Shown piece by piece: positions 29,648 through 40,115 of a stretch of 64,000 nucleotides of DNA (the first letter of the stretch is position 1; the number at the start of each line of letters is the position of its first letter). The translations under genes were made by a program, and so were the position numbers. The notes under the pieces were generated by a model that did no database searches, was not told where the DNA came from, and saw nothing but the letters and a program-made list of their open reading frames with translations. The stretch spans positions 68,052 to 132,051 of the forward strand of contig PXRT01000005.1 of assembly GCA_003020925.1 (NCBI GenBank). Direction: 5' to 3'. The stretch is from Halobacteriales archaeon QS_6_64_34 (GTDB lineage Archaea > Halobacteriota > Halobacteria > Halobacteriales > Haloarculaceae).

Positions 29648-31374
29648 GGATGTGTGAAGTACGCGACCGACTCGCCCTCGGGGTCGACGCTGTCGACGCG
29701 GACGAAGCCGATGCGCTCGAACTGGAGCATGGTGTCGGCCTCGTAGTCGAGATAGCCGGGTTCGGCCACGCCGGTCACGTCGCGGTCCATCGTCCGCAGC
29801 CACAGGACGGGGCCATCGGCCGGCGCCCAGTGGATTACGTCGACCCCCTCCTCCCGGACCGCAGTGATGTCGTCGCCGACGTACTCGAAGGCGTCGCCAG
29901 TGTGTCGGACACAGCCGTACCCTTTCAGCCAGACCCGCTCGCCCTTCGGGGGTAGGTCGTCGCCCTCGACGACCACGCCCGACTCGACCGAAATCTCCCG
30001 CCGGCCACGCGACTCGAAGTCGGGATGCAACGGCGGGTGGCCGGCGTCCGGTCCGTCGAGGACCGCTTTTTCGACCAGTCCGCCGTGGGCCTCGTCGTCA
30101 CGGACAAAGAAGGCGCGGTCGGTGTCGTCGTCTATCAGCTCCCGGTTGTTCGCATAGACCGACGACATCGCGAGGTCGACGTTCGAGGTGGAGGTGCCCA
30201 GTTCGACCATCGCGTCGACGAGCGCCTCGCCCCGGATGCCCCGCCGTCGGAGGCTCGCCACCGTCGGCGCACGTGGGTCGTCCCACCCGTCGAGTTTCCC
30301 GTCGGCGACCAGCTCACTGATGGTCGAGGTCGACATCGACACGTCGTAGGCGTCGACCTGCACGTGGCCCCAGTGGACCACTTCGGGGTACTCCCAGCCG
30401 AAGTAGTCATAGACAAAGCCCTGCCGCTTCGCGGAGTCCTGCAGGTCGATGCCGCGGATGATATGCGTGATTCCCAGCAGGTGGTCGTCGACGCCACTCT
30501 GGAAGTCAAGCATCGGCCAGCAGCGGTACTGTGTCGCCTCCTCGCGCGGATGGGGCGTCTCTATCATCCGGAAGGCGACGAAGTCCCGCAGCGCCGGGTT
30601 CTTGTGGGTGATATCCGTACGCACCCGCAGGACCATCTCGCCGCTGTCGTACTCGCCGTCGACCATCGCCTCGAACTCCTCGGCGACGGTCGCCCCGTCT
30701 TTCTCGCGGTGGGGACAGGCCTCACCGCTGTTTTTCATGTCAGAGAACTCCCCTTGCGGACAGGAGCAGGTGTAGGCACCGCCCAGCTCGATGAGTTCGC
30801 GGGCGTGGTCGTAGTAGATGTCGACGCGGTCACTCGCCCGATAGACGTCGTCGGGCTCGAAGCCAAGATAGTCGATGGCGTCGAGAATCTCGTCGTAGGC
30901 GTCGAGGTCCGGCCGCTTGGTCTCGGGGTCGGTGTCGTCGAACCGGCAGACGAACTCGCCGTCGTAGCGGTCCTTGTACGTCCCGATGACCGCCGCCATG
31001 CGGGCGTGGCCGATATGCCACGGGCCGTTGGGGTTCGGGGCAACACGCATTCGCACCTCGCCGTCCTTGGCGTTCGGGAGGTCGGGCAGCGGGTGGTCAT
31101 CGCCCTCGTCCTCGCTCTCTATCTCGTCTAACCTCTCCGGGGCGAGTTCGGCGATACGCTCCCGGCGCTCTGTACTACTCATCCCGTTGACCCGCTCGAC
31201 CACCGGCGCGATGATACCGGGAATCTCGTCGCCGTACTCGCGAAACTCGGGGTTTTCCCCCATCAGCGGCCCCATGATGGCCCCGACCTGTGCCTCGCTG
31301 TCGTGTTTGACCGCGTTGAGGAGGGCGTTCGTCTCTGCTGTCTCCTCGATACGTTGGCGCAACTCGTCGTCCAT
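29644..31374 (-). CDS. gltX: Glutamyl-tRNA synthetase
   Basis: RVAPNPNGPWHIGHARMAAVIGTYKDRYDGEFVCRFDDTDP. Confidence 0.95.
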   Translation of the reverse strand: MDDELRQRIEETAETNALLNAVKHDSEAQVGAIMGPLMGENPEFREYGDEIPGIIAPVVERVNGMSSTERRERIAELAPERLDEIESEDEGDDHPLPDLPNAKDGEVRMRVAPNPNGPWHIGHARMAAVIGTYKDRYDGEFVCRFDDTDPETKRPDLDAYDEILDAIDYLGFEPDDVYRASDRVDIYYDHARELIELGGAYTCSCPQGEFSDMKNSGEACPHREKDGATVAEEFEAMVDGEYDSGEMVLRVRTDITHKNPALRDFVAFRMIETPHPREEATQYRCWPMLDFQSGVDDHLLGITHIIRGIDLQDSAKRQGFVYDYFGWEYPEVVHWGHVQVDAYDVSMSTSTISELVADGKLDGWDDPRAPTVASLRRRGIRGEALVDAMVELGTSTSNVDLAMSSVYANNRELIDDDTDRAFFVRDDEAHGGLVEKAVLDGPDAGHPPLHPDFESRGRREISVESGVVVEGDDLPPKGERVWLKGYGCVRHTGDAFEYVGDDITAVREEGVDVIHWAPADGPVLWLRTMDRDVTGVAEPGYLDYEADTMLQFERIGFVRVDSVDPEGESVAYFTHP

Positions 31375-31561
31375 GCACGTCACTGCTACCGCCCCGCTCA
31401 AAACGCCGTCGGACCACCTTTTTCGTCGTCGCCTTTCCTCACTCACTTCGTTCGTTGCAGGACGGCTCCTCGAAAAACGTGGGCGAAAAAGTGCTGACCG
31501 CTCGGCTTCGCCTCGCGGTCAGAGAAACGCCTCGCTACGCTCGGCGTATGCTACCGGTCGT

Positions 31562-32491
31562 TCAGCCACCAATGTGTTGCCCGACTCGCTCCAGCGCCGC
31601 CAGCCCGGTCACCTCGCCGGATTCGTCGGGGACGGTCCACAAATCGAGGCCGGGCAGTGACTCCCGCAACGCCGCAAGCGCCGCCTCCTGAACTGCTTGC
31701 TTCCCGAGACACCGCTTGCAGTCACCGGGGTCCTCGATGAGCTTGTTCACGACCAGCGTCGTCACCGGCACCTCGAACTCCCGTAACTGTTCGACCAGCC
31801 GCTCACTTTCTCTAACTGCCATCGTCTCGGGAACAGTAACGACGCGAAATTCGGTCCGCTCGGGGTCCCGAAGCGCTGCGCCGACCCGTTCCATCCGGTC
31901 GCGCATTTCAGTGAAATCATCGGCGCCGTCGCGCCGCTTCCGTCCCATCGGCCCGAACAGCATCGTCCGGGCGGTGTCGACCTTCTGGCGGACCTGGTCG
32001 CGGAGGTCCAGCGCCGTCGCCAGCCCGCGGTCCATCACCTGTGGCAGGTCCAGCAGTCTGAGGGTGTGGCCCGTCGGCGCGGTGTCGAAGACAACCCGGT
32101 CCCAGCGCTCGTCGTCGACGTAGGTCGCCAGCCCGTCGACGGCGGCGAGTTCGTCGCTGCCCGGCAAGACGCCCGAACTGAACAGCTCGGCGACCTGCTC
32201 CTCGTCCAGGTGGATACCTGCGTCGTCGAACTCCGAGGCCAGCGCCTCGAAGATGGCTTCGTAGCGGTCGATGCCCGCCTGCGGGTCGACCTCGACGCCC
32301 CAGAGCCTGTCGCGTATCTCGACTGGCTCCGGGCCGATGGCCCGTTCGACGGCGTCGCCTAGCGAGTGGGCCGGGTCCGTCGAGACGACCAGCGTCTCGA
32401 ACCCCTCACGGGCCAGTCGCAGGCCAGTGGCCGCCGCGACAGTCGTCTTTCCGACCCCGCCTTTCCCGCCGTAGAGGACGAACTGGGTCAC
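31562..32491 (-). CDS. ArsA/GET3 family ATPase
   Basis: LYGGKGGVGKTTVAAATGLRLA, VVSTDPAHSLGDA, FDTAPTGHTLRLLDLP. Confidence 0.93.
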   Translation of the reverse strand: MTQFVLYGGKGGVGKTTVAAATGLRLAREGFETLVVSTDPAHSLGDAVERAIGPEPVEIRDRLWGVEVDPQAGIDRYEAIFEALASEFDDAGIHLDEEQVAELFSSGVLPGSDELAAVDGLATYVDDERWDRVVFDTAPTGHTLRLLDLPQVMDRGLATALDLRDQVRQKVDTARTMLFGPMGRKRRDGADDFTEMRDRMERVGAALRDPERTEFRVVTVPETMAVRESERLVEQLREFEVPVTTLVVNKLIEDPGDCKRCLGKQAVQEAALAALRESLPGLDLWTVPDESGEVTGLAALERVGQHIGG

Positions 32492-32547
32492 GGCTACCTG
32501 TAGGTGTCACACGTCTTTAACGCTCCGCCGGAGAAAAACGGCCTGCG

Positions 32548-33588
32548 TCAGTACTCGCGTTCGACCAGGTAGTCCGCGATGCCGGACAGCAGGTCACGGG
32601 CCTCGTTGTCGGGGAGGACTTCGAGGTTCTCCTTGCCGCTGGTGACCAGTTCCTGTGCCCTGTCGCGGGCGTACTCGATGGAGCCCGCCTCACGGAGCGT
32701 CTCGACGGCCGCGTCGATTTCGGCCTCGGAAACGGCCTCGACTGAGTCGGTGTCGACCAGGTTCGCGACGTCGACACCCTGCTGGCGAGCGTGTAGCGTC
32801 ACGAGCGTCTGCTTGTTCTCGACGAGGTCCGACCCGCGTTGCTTGCCCAGCTTCTCCGAGGGCGTCGTCAGGTCGAGCAGGTCGTCCTGAATCTGGAAGG
32901 CCCGGCCGACGTCGAGGCCGTGGTTGTACAGCGCCTCGACGGTCGCGTCGTCGGCGCCAAGCAGCGTGGCCGGAATCGCCGCCGCCGCCCCGTAGAGGAC
33001 AGCGGTCTTGAGTTCGACCATCTCGAGGTACTCGTCGGGCGTCACCGCGTCGCGGGCCTCGAACTCGATGTCCAGTGACTGGCCCTCACAGATTCGGGTA
33101 CAGGTCTCGGCCAGCCGCTTGTTCGCGGCGACGCTCCGGTCGTGGGCCGCGCCCGTCTCGAGCAGGAACTCGAAGGCCTTCGAGTAGAGGGTGTCGCCGG
33201 CCAGGATGGCCGTCGAGAGGTCGTACTCCTCGTGGACGGACGGGACGCCACGACGGAGGTCGTCGTCGTCCATGATGTCGTCGTGGATGAGCGTAAACGT
33301 CTGGATGACCTCGATGGCGATAGCAGCCGACAGCAGGTCGGCCTCCCCGTCGTCGAGCGTGGGAAACGTCCGGTAGTCGGCCGACAGCGGTTCGACGTCC
33401 AGTAGCGACTCGCCGACCAGCAGAAGGACTGTCGGCCGGAGTCGCTTCCCGCCGGCGTCGAGCAAGTACCGGGTCGCCTCGTAGAGCCCCTCCGGTCTGA
33501 CGACCGGGAGCTCCTCGGGCAGGGCCGCGTTGACCCGCTCTCGACGGGCGAGGATAGCTCGCTCGACCTGCTGATAGCGTTCGGACAT
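32548..33588 (-). CDS. idsA: Polyprenyl (geranylgeranyl/geranylfarnesyl) diphosphate synthase
   Basis: GGKRLRPTVLLL, FTLIHDDIMDDDDLRRG, GRAFQIQDDLLDLT. Confidence 0.93.
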   Translation of the reverse strand: MSERYQQVERAILARRERVNAALPEELPVVRPEGLYEATRYLLDAGGKRLRPTVLLLVGESLLDVEPLSADYRTFPTLDDGEADLLSAAIAIEVIQTFTLIHDDIMDDDDLRRGVPSVHEEYDLSTAILAGDTLYSKAFEFLLETGAAHDRSVAANKRLAETCTRICEGQSLDIEFEARDAVTPDEYLEMVELKTAVLYGAAAAIPATLLGADDATVEALYNHGLDVGRAFQIQDDLLDLTTPSEKLGKQRGSDLVENKQTLVTLHARQQGVDVANLVDTDSVEAVSEAEIDAAVETLREAGSIEYARDRAQELVTSGKENLEVLPDNEARDLLSGIADYLVEREY

Positions 33589-33589
33589 C

Positions 33590-34936
33590 TTAGTCCGTGA
33601 GCTGAATCCTGTTGCCGTTGCGTGTGACATGCAGGTCACGACCGGACTCGAACCCGAAGTCCTCGGCGAGGTCTACGTACGGTGCGAACCCTTTGAGGCT
33701 CTGGTGGGCCGGGATGACGTGCTGTGGCTGGAGGGCATCGAGCATCTCGTAGTGGCCTTCCTGTCGGAGGTGGCCCGAAACGTGGATGTCGTCGTAGATG
33801 CGGGCGCCCTGCATGCCCAGCAGCTTCTCGGACTGGTAGCGCTGGCCCTCGTTGGTCGGCTCCGGGATGACCCGGGCCGAGAACAGCACCTTGTCGCCGT
33901 CGTCCAGTTCGTAGGGTGTCTCACCCCGGCCCATACGGGTGAGCATCGCGCGGGGCTCGCCCTGGTGACCGGTGACGATGGGGAGGAAGTTCTCCTTGCC
34001 CTCGTTCATGATTCGCTTGAACGTGCGGTCGACGGACTTGCGGTGGCCGTACATCCCGAGGTCCTCGGGGAAGTCCACGAAGTCCAGCCGTTCGGCGGTC
34101 CCCGAGTACTTCTCCATCGAGCGACCGAGCAGGACCGGCTGTCGGCCGATGTCGTCGGCGAACTCGACGAGGGACTTCACACGGGCGATGTGCGAGGAGA
34201 ACGTGGTGGCGACGATGCCGCCGTCGTAGTCCTCGATGCTCGTCATGACGTCTTTCAGGTGGGTTCGAGCGACGTTCTCGGAGGGCGTGCGCCCCTTCTT
34301 GCCTGCGTTGGTACAGTCCTCGATGTAACAGAGGACACCCTCGTCCTCGCGGCCGATTTCCCGGAACCGCTTCATGTCGATGGGGTCGCCGATGACCGGC
34401 GTGTGGTCCATCCGCTTGTCCAGGCCGTAGACGACGGCGCCCTCGGGCGTGTGCAGGACGGGGTTGATGGCGTCGATGATGGAGTGGGTGACGTTGACGA
34501 ACTCGAGTTCCGTTCGCTCGCCGATTTGCATCGTCTCGCCGGCGTTCATCTTGACGAGGTCGTTCTGGACCCCGAACTTCTCCTCGCCCTTTATCTGCTG
34601 TTTGACCAGTTCGATGGTAAAGGGCGTCGCGACAATGGGGGCGTCGTACCGGTGGGCCAGCTTCGAGATGGCGCCGATGTGGTCCAGGTGACCGTGTGTC
34701 GGCACGATGGCCTGTACGTCGCCCTCGAGTTCGGACATGACCCGGTCGTCCGGGATAGCACCCATGTCGATGAGGTCGAGCGAGTGCATCCGCTCGGTCT
34801 CGACGTTGTCGTGAATCAGTACCTTCGAGAGGTTCAGGCCCATGTCGAAGATGACGACGTCGTCCCCTGCCCGGACGGCCGTCATCTGTCGGCCCACAGC
34901 CTCGTATCCGCCAATTGTTGCGATTTCGACTTCCAT
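33590..34936 (-). CDS. rnj: Ribonuclease J, archaeal
   Basis: Metallo-beta-lactamase motif [12 protein letters not shown]; beta-CASP features [27 protein letters not shown]. Confidence 0.92.
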   Translation of the reverse strand: MEVEIATIGGYEAVGRQMTAVRAGDDVVIFDMGLNLSKVLIHDNVETERMHSLDLIDMGAIPDDRVMSELEGDVQAIVPTHGHLDHIGAISKLAHRYDAPIVATPFTIELVKQQIKGEEKFGVQNDLVKMNAGETMQIGERTELEFVNVTHSIIDAINPVLHTPEGAVVYGLDKRMDHTPVIGDPIDMKRFREIGREDEGVLCYIEDCTNAGKKGRTPSENVARTHLKDVMTSIEDYDGGIVATTFSSHIARVKSLVEFADDIGRQPVLLGRSMEKYSGTAERLDFVDFPEDLGMYGHRKSVDRTFKRIMNEGKENFLPIVTGHQGEPRAMLTRMGRGETPYELDDGDKVLFSARVIPEPTNEGQRYQSEKLLGMQGARIYDDIHVSGHLRQEGHYEMLDALQPQHVIPAHQSLKGFAPYVDLAEDFGFESGRDLHVTRNGNRIQLTD

Positions 34937-35231
34937 GGTTGTAGCTCCGAGTAGGAGCCGTCCGCGAGCACGCGGTCGGAGGTGGCAACGACGGTAACGG
35001 CTGGAACGGCGTCTCGATTCCGGTGGACACGAGGCCGGCCGGGTGTCGCCCGTAGCCCCGCTGTCCGCAATGGAAGGGACTCGCGTCCCGACGACTGCGC
35101 CCGTCGTCTGCCGGCCGCCGACCCGTCGCGGGCGGCCGTGCGCTCGGTTACCGGCTGGTACAAGCCGAGTTCATAAAACGGTGTGGGTTCGGCGGGAGCG
35201 GAACGTGAGTGCGGTCGGTGTGTAAACCGTT

Positions 35232-36188
35232 TCAATTGTTACTATAGGAGTCGTCCAGCGCGTCCGAGAGCGGGTCACCGTCGGATTTGGTCTCGAAGGG
35301 AGTCGACTCGGCCGCGTCGTCATCGGCTGTCTCGACTTCCTCGTCGCTCTCGTCGAAGAGGTCGTCAGCGCTCCGGGGCTCCGCCGCCGATGCCTCGTCG
35401 TCGTCAGCCATCTCCCAGTCCGACGCGCCCTCGGTGGACGGGGAGTCCTCGGCCGGGTCCGACACCTCGGTCCCGAACTCCGATGGGTCCGGTGGGGACC
35501 ACTCCTCTGGCTGTGTGTCGGCCGGCTCTGGCTCGCTATCGGCCGGCGTCGACGGCTCGTCGTCTCCGGCCGTCGACCCGTCGTCCGTCTCCGGTGGCTC
35601 CTCGACCACTGTCTGTGCGTCGGTCGCCCGCTCCGGCGGGGAGTCGGTCGCTGTCACCCCGTCCGAGGGCTCCGTGGCCGGCCGGTCTGCCGGGGAGCCG
35701 GTGTCCGCACCGATATCGGCGTCGTCAGCGACGGCTGGCTCCTCGGCTCCATCCGCGTCTGGGGCCGCCACGTCGGCTGCCTCTGTGGCCCCCGCTGCCG
35801 TGGCTTCACCGTCCGTCTCGGCCGGCTGTTCGTCCCCAGCGGCGGATTCCGTCTCACTTTCCGTACTGTCCTCGCTACCGTCGGCGCTCGTTTCGACGGC
35901 TCGTCCCTGTGTGACACCCACCATCGTCGCGTCAGCGACGAGTTTGTGTCCCAGCCCAACGAGTCCAGACACGAAGAGCAACGCGCCGATGGCGACGAGC
36001 GCGATGGCCGCTACCGCCTGGCCGGTCGCTGCCGTCGCAACCCCGCCGTTGATGACTGTCGTGAGTACCTGACCGCCGACGAGAGTGCCGCCGACGACGA
36101 ACGCGCCGGCGACGAGTGCCACGGCGAGCAGGTAGCCGACGAAGCGGACACCGTATCGGTAAACATCTAACAACCCAGTAGCAGACAT
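35232..36188 (-). CDS. Membrane protein with N-terminal TM region and long acidic low-complexity tail
   Basis: MSATGLLDVYRYGVRFVGYLLAVALVAGAFVVGG... followed by about 200 Asp/Glu/Ser/Thr-rich residues. Confidence 0.75.
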   Translation of the reverse strand: MSATGLLDVYRYGVRFVGYLLAVALVAGAFVVGGTLVGGQVLTTVINGGVATAATGQAVAAIALVAIGALLFVSGLVGLGHKLVADATMVGVTQGRAVETSADGSEDSTESETESAAGDEQPAETDGEATAAGATEAADVAAPDADGAEEPAVADDADIGADTGSPADRPATEPSDGVTATDSPPERATDAQTVVEEPPETDDGSTAGDDEPSTPADSEPEPADTQPEEWSPPDPSEFGTEVSDPAEDSPSTEGASDWEMADDDEASAAEPRSADDLFDESDEEVETADDDAAESTPFETKSDGDPLSDALDDSYSNN

Positions 36189-36231
36189 AGTCGGACAAAT
36201 GATAACTGCGGTCAAATATGTTACGACGGGA

Positions 36232-36978
36232 TTATGCCGACCCTTCGCCCGCGACCGTCGTGCCCGGCTCCCCACCGTCGAGGAACGCCCCGAGTCCCTC
36301 GGGGCCAAAGACCTGCGCCGGCGAGGACAGCGAGAGCAGCGCCCGTATCTTCCCCGCCATCCCGCCGGAGACGTCGGTCGCGTCGCTGCCGCCCAGCACC
36401 GACCGCACCGCCTCGAAGTCGGTTATGCGGTCGATAACGGCGCCGTCCTCGTCGAGCACGCCCGGCACCGTCGAGCAGACGCCGACCCGGTCGGCGGCCA
36501 CTGCCGGCGCGAGTTCGACCACGAGTTCGTCGCCGCTCAGGACCGTCGCGCCCTCGCCCCGATGGGCCACGAGGTCGCCGTGCAGGACGGGGACAAACCC
36601 CTCCGCCAGCAGCGTCCGGACCTGTCCTGTCGGGAGCTCCAGGGTCCCGTCGACATCGCGGCTGGCGGCGGAGAACGGGTGGACCGGAACGGCCGGCACG
36701 TCCCTGTCGGTCAGTGCCTCGACGATTGTGGCGTTGAGTCGCTTCATCGCGCCGTGGATGGCGGCGACCCCGGCGGCGTCGTGGGTCCCTTTGGTCGTGC
36801 TGACGCCGTAGTCGGCGGCGTGGTGGTGGCCGAAACTCCCGCCGCCATGGACGACGACGAGGCCCTCGTCGCTGTCGGCGACGGCATCGGCGGCACGGGC
36901 GAGGGCGCCTTCGTCGACAGTCTCGGGCTCCGATTTCTCGGTGACGACGCTCCCGCCGAGTTTCAGGACGACCGTCAC
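36232..36978 (-). CDS. Isopentenyl phosphate kinase
   Basis: TVVLKLGGSVVTEK, VVVHGGGSFGHHHAADYG, DVSGGMAGKI. Confidence 0.93.
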   Translation of the reverse strand: MTVVLKLGGSVVTEKSEPETVDEGALARAADAVADSDEGLVVVHGGGSFGHHHAADYGVSTTKGTHDAAGVAAIHGAMKRLNATIVEALTDRDVPAVPVHPFSAASRDVDGTLELPTGQVRTLLAEGFVPVLHGDLVAHRGEGATVLSGDELVVELAPAVAADRVGVCSTVPGVLDEDGAVIDRITDFEAVRSVLGGSDATDVSGGMAGKIRALLSLSSPAQVFGPEGLGAFLDGGEPGTTVAGEGSA

Positions 36979-37958
36979 TCCGCCCGGACCCCCTCGGTGT
37001 CCAGTGTCGCCCGGAACGCCTCGTCACAGCCCGGGGTGTATCGCAGGGCCGTGAGCGCGGCGTCGGTGTCGTCAAGCGCGACGATACAGCCGCCGCCGCC
37101 GGCGCCCGTGAGTTTCGCGCCGATAGCGCCCGCATCGCGGGCCGCCCACACCATCGTATCCAGCGAGCGCGAGGAGACCCCAAGCGCCGCGAGCAGCCCG
37201 TGATTGAAATCCATCAGTTCCCCCAGCGTCTCGGTGTCCTCGGTGCCCAGGACGGACTCGCCCTCCCGGACGACGTCCCCGATTGCTTCGACGGTGTCGG
37301 CGGCGAACTCGTACTCCGCACGCAGCGCCCGCACGCCGGCGACCAGTTCGCCGGTGTCGCCGGCGCCGCCGTCGTACCCGATGACGAACGGGAGATTGCC
37401 GACGCCCTCGACCCGGCTGCAGTCGTCGCCCTCGACACGGACCGCACCGCCCATCGCCGAGCAGAAGGTGTCCGCACGCGAGGCCTCACCGTCCTGGACC
37501 GCCGCCTCGACCCGGTAGGCCCGGTCGGCGATTTCTTCGGGAGCGAGCGCGACGCCCAGTTCGCGACAGCCGGCGTCGATGGCCGCACAGGCGACCGCCG
37601 CCGAGGAGCCCAGTCCCGCACCCAGCGGGATATCGCTCTCTATCCAAATCTCGAAGCCGGCCTGGGGCGCGTCGGCGGCCTCGCGGACCTGTTTGACCGC
37701 CTCGTTGACGTAGCCCATCGCGGCCTCCAGCAGGGAGTTCTCCGCATCGACGTCCGGGTGGTCCGTGCCCTCGTCAATGTACTCGACGGTAAAGCCATCG
37801 AGCTGGAGGTCCTCGGCGTGGACGACCAGCCCCGCATCTCGCTTCTCCGCCGTGACGCGGGCCCGTCGCTCGATGGCACACGGGACCGCCGGCTCGCCGT
37901 AAACGACTGCGTGCTCCCCGAACAGATACACCTTGCCGGGAGCGCTCGATGTGACCAT
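36975..37958 (-). CDS. mvk: Mevalonate kinase
   Basis: SSAPGKVYLFGEHAVVYGEPAV, DIPLGAGLGSSAAVACA; 4-bp overlap with IPK gene. Confidence 0.95.
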   Translation of the reverse strand: MVTSSAPGKVYLFGEHAVVYGEPAVPCAIERRARVTAEKRDAGLVVHAEDLQLDGFTVEYIDEGTDHPDVDAENSLLEAAMGYVNEAVKQVREAADAPQAGFEIWIESDIPLGAGLGSSAAVACAAIDAGCRELGVALAPEEIADRAYRVEAAVQDGEASRADTFCSAMGGAVRVEGDDCSRVEGVGNLPFVIGYDGGAGDTGELVAGVRALRAEYEFAADTVEAIGDVVREGESVLGTEDTETLGELMDFNHGLLAALGVSSRSLDTMVWAARDAGAIGAKLTGAGGGGCIVALDDTDAALTALRYTPGCDEAFRATLDTEGVRAE

Positions 37959-38041
37959 ACCCCTGCCTGTGAGCGCAGGGTGTTAGGTGTTTTCGGAGCG
38001 GGCCAAAGACGCACACGCGAAAGCTCAATTAACTACTACGA

Positions 38042-38160
38042 ATGGGTGTATACGAAACGGGACTGGCGCTGGCGGGGCTCGCAATTTTCGGCGCCGTCGT
38101 CCTGCCGCGATTGTTCGCCGACAAGCCGATGTCGTTCCCGGTTGGGGTCACGACCGGTCC
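38042..38160 (+). pseudogene. N-terminal relic of a cation/proton antiporter
   Basis: MGVYETGLALAGLAIFGAVVLPRLFADKPMSFPV, then unrelated low-complexity coding. Confidence 0.55.
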
Positions 38161-38237
38161 CGGGACGAGGCGGCCCAACGGTGACGATGCAGAGGCGACT
38201 CCGGGCTCCGAGTCGCCCGGGACGGTGAGACGAGACG

Positions 38238-39575
38238 CTACCGCTTTAGGACCCGCATCGACATCTCCTGTCGGGGATGGGCAGTCAGGGAGGGCATCAG
38301 CTCCAGCGGTGTCTCACCCAAAAAGTCCAGTTCGTACTGCTGGGCCGTCGCCGCGACGATGAGCTGGGCCTCGAGCATCGCCAGGTGTTTGCCGATGCAG
38401 TGGCGCGGACCGCCGCCAAAGGGGAAGTACGCAAAGCGGGGCCGTTCCGTGGCGCGTTCGGGCTTCCACCGTTCGGGGTCGAACGTCTCGGGGTCGTCGT
38501 AGAACCGCTCCGAGCGGTGGACACCCCACTGGGGGAGCATCAGCGTCATCCCCTCCTCGACGGGATAGCCCGACAGCGTCACGTCTTCCGTGGGCTCGCG
38601 GAACATCACGTACACCGGCGGGTACATGCGCATGGACTCCTGGATGACCCACTCCAGATACTCCAGTTCTCGTACGTGTTCCATCCCCGGGCTCTCGTCG
38701 CCGATGACCTCGTCTATCTCCTCGTGGACCCGGCGTTTGACCTCGGGATGCTCGGAGAGTAAGAACCACGTGTATGTCAGCGTCAGCGCCGTGGTGTCGT
38801 GGCCCGCAAGCAGCATCGTCATCATCTCGTCGCGAAGCTGTTCCGGACTCTCCACCCCGTCGTCGCGGGCCCGGATGAGCACCGAGAGGAAGTCCATCGG
38901 GCCCTCGTCGCCGCTGCCGGCCGTCCGCTCGCGCACCGCGATGATGTCGTCGAGAATCGAGTCGAGCGTCTCGACGGCCGCGTCGAACTCGGCGTCGTCG
39001 GGCATCGGCATCCACTCCGGGGCGGCAAACCGCAGCGGGTCCGGCTCGAAGCGCTGGCCCAGCGGCAGCAGCTGTTTCTCTATCGTCTCGACGCGCTCCT
39101 CGCTCAGTTCGACCCCCATCATCAAATCGAGGATGACGTCGAGCGTGGTCCGCGTCATCGCCCGCTCGACGTTGACCACGTCGCCGTCTTCCCAGCCGGC
39201 CAGCCGGTCCTCGGCGTGGCCGGTGATGCGGTCGGCCATCCCCGCGAGCCGACGCATCGAGAACGCCGGGTTGGCCAGCTGGCGCTGTTTCTCCCAGGTG
39301 TCACCCTCCGAGAGCAAGAGCCCATCGCCCAGCAGGTCCCCCAGGGCGTCCCCCTGGAAGTCCGGTTTCCGGAAGCTGTCGGCCTCCGAGACCAGCACCC
39401 GCTCGATTGCGGTCGGGTCACACAGCATCACCGTCTCCATGGGCCCCATATCGAAGTACGCCACGTCGCCGTAGGCGTCTTCCAGTGTCGAGATGAACCT
39501 GAACGGGTCGTTCGCATACGTTCGACTGCTCCCGAACAGCGGTTCGCCTTTCGGTCCGGGTGGCGTTTCTGCCAT
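38238..39575 (-). CDS. Cytochrome P450
   Basis: LLAGHDTTALTLTYTWFLL, heme loop FAYFPFGGGPRHCIGKHLAMLEAQL. Confidence 0.95.
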   Translation of the reverse strand: MAETPPGPKGEPLFGSSRTYANDPFRFISTLEDAYGDVAYFDMGPMETVMLCDPTAIERVLVSEADSFRKPDFQGDALGDLLGDGLLLSEGDTWEKQRQLANPAFSMRRLAGMADRITGHAEDRLAGWEDGDVVNVERAMTRTTLDVILDLMMGVELSEERVETIEKQLLPLGQRFEPDPLRFAAPEWMPMPDDAEFDAAVETLDSILDDIIAVRERTAGSGDEGPMDFLSVLIRARDDGVESPEQLRDEMMTMLLAGHDTTALTLTYTWFLLSEHPEVKRRVHEEIDEVIGDESPGMEHVRELEYLEWVIQESMRMYPPVYVMFREPTEDVTLSGYPVEEGMTLMLPQWGVHRSERFYDDPETFDPERWKPERATERPRFAYFPFGGGPRHCIGKHLAMLEAQLIVAATAQQYELDFLGETPLELMPSLTAHPRQEMSMRVLKR

Positions 39576-39682
39576 TGGCGCGGGTTAGGACTCAACACGT
39601 TTGAATCACGTGCCAACTCGAGCGGTCCGGTGTAGTCTCGTGGCGGTATCGCTGTCCCGGGACATAGCTACGACAATCCGTA

Positions 39683-40063
39683 TCACAGCCACCGAACGGG
39701 GTCGAGATTCCAGTCGGTGTTCCGTCTGGCCCACGTCCCGCCCACCCCGCCGAGTGCGCTCAAACCGACCGTATAGAGGAGGAAGAAGACGAAGACGATG
39801 GCCAAGAAGATACCGTACCCAGGCGACGAGGGCGGAATTCCGAACCCGAGGAGTCCAGCGATGAACAGCGACGGGACGAACAGCGCAAGCAGTGGCACCA
39901 TCGCGGCCACGCCAGCGAGCGTCCCGAGCCACAGCCCACTGGCGTAGCCGCCGCTGTGGCGGTTCGCCGCGACGGCGCCGCCGACGACCGACGAGAACGG
40001 GAGTATCGAGAGCGCGAGCGTGACGAGCGCGCCCCAGCCCGCGTCGACGAAGGTCTCGCGCAT
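39683..40063 (-). CDS. DUF5518-like membrane protein (paralog 1)
   Basis: LSILPFSSVVGGAVAANRHSGGYASGLWLGTLAGVAA...LLYTVGLSALGGVGG. Confidence 0.78.
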   Translation of the reverse strand: MRETFVDAGWGALVTLALSILPFSSVVGGAVAANRHSGGYASGLWLGTLAGVAAMVPLLALFVPSLFIAGLLGFGIPPSSPGYGIFLAIVFVFFLLYTVGLSALGGVGGTWARRNTDWNLDPVRWL

Positions 40064-40115
40064 ACTGTCAGCGGTGTCGGCAGCAGCGGATATATAATGT
40101 ATGTGTCCGGCCCGT

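Noticed and set aside
33629-34954. 441-aa + strand ORF
   Set aside because: Shadow ORF antisense to RNase J.
35232-36072. Ser/Ala-rich + strand ORF (261 aa)
   Set aside because: Mirror of the acidic tail of the - strand membrane protein.
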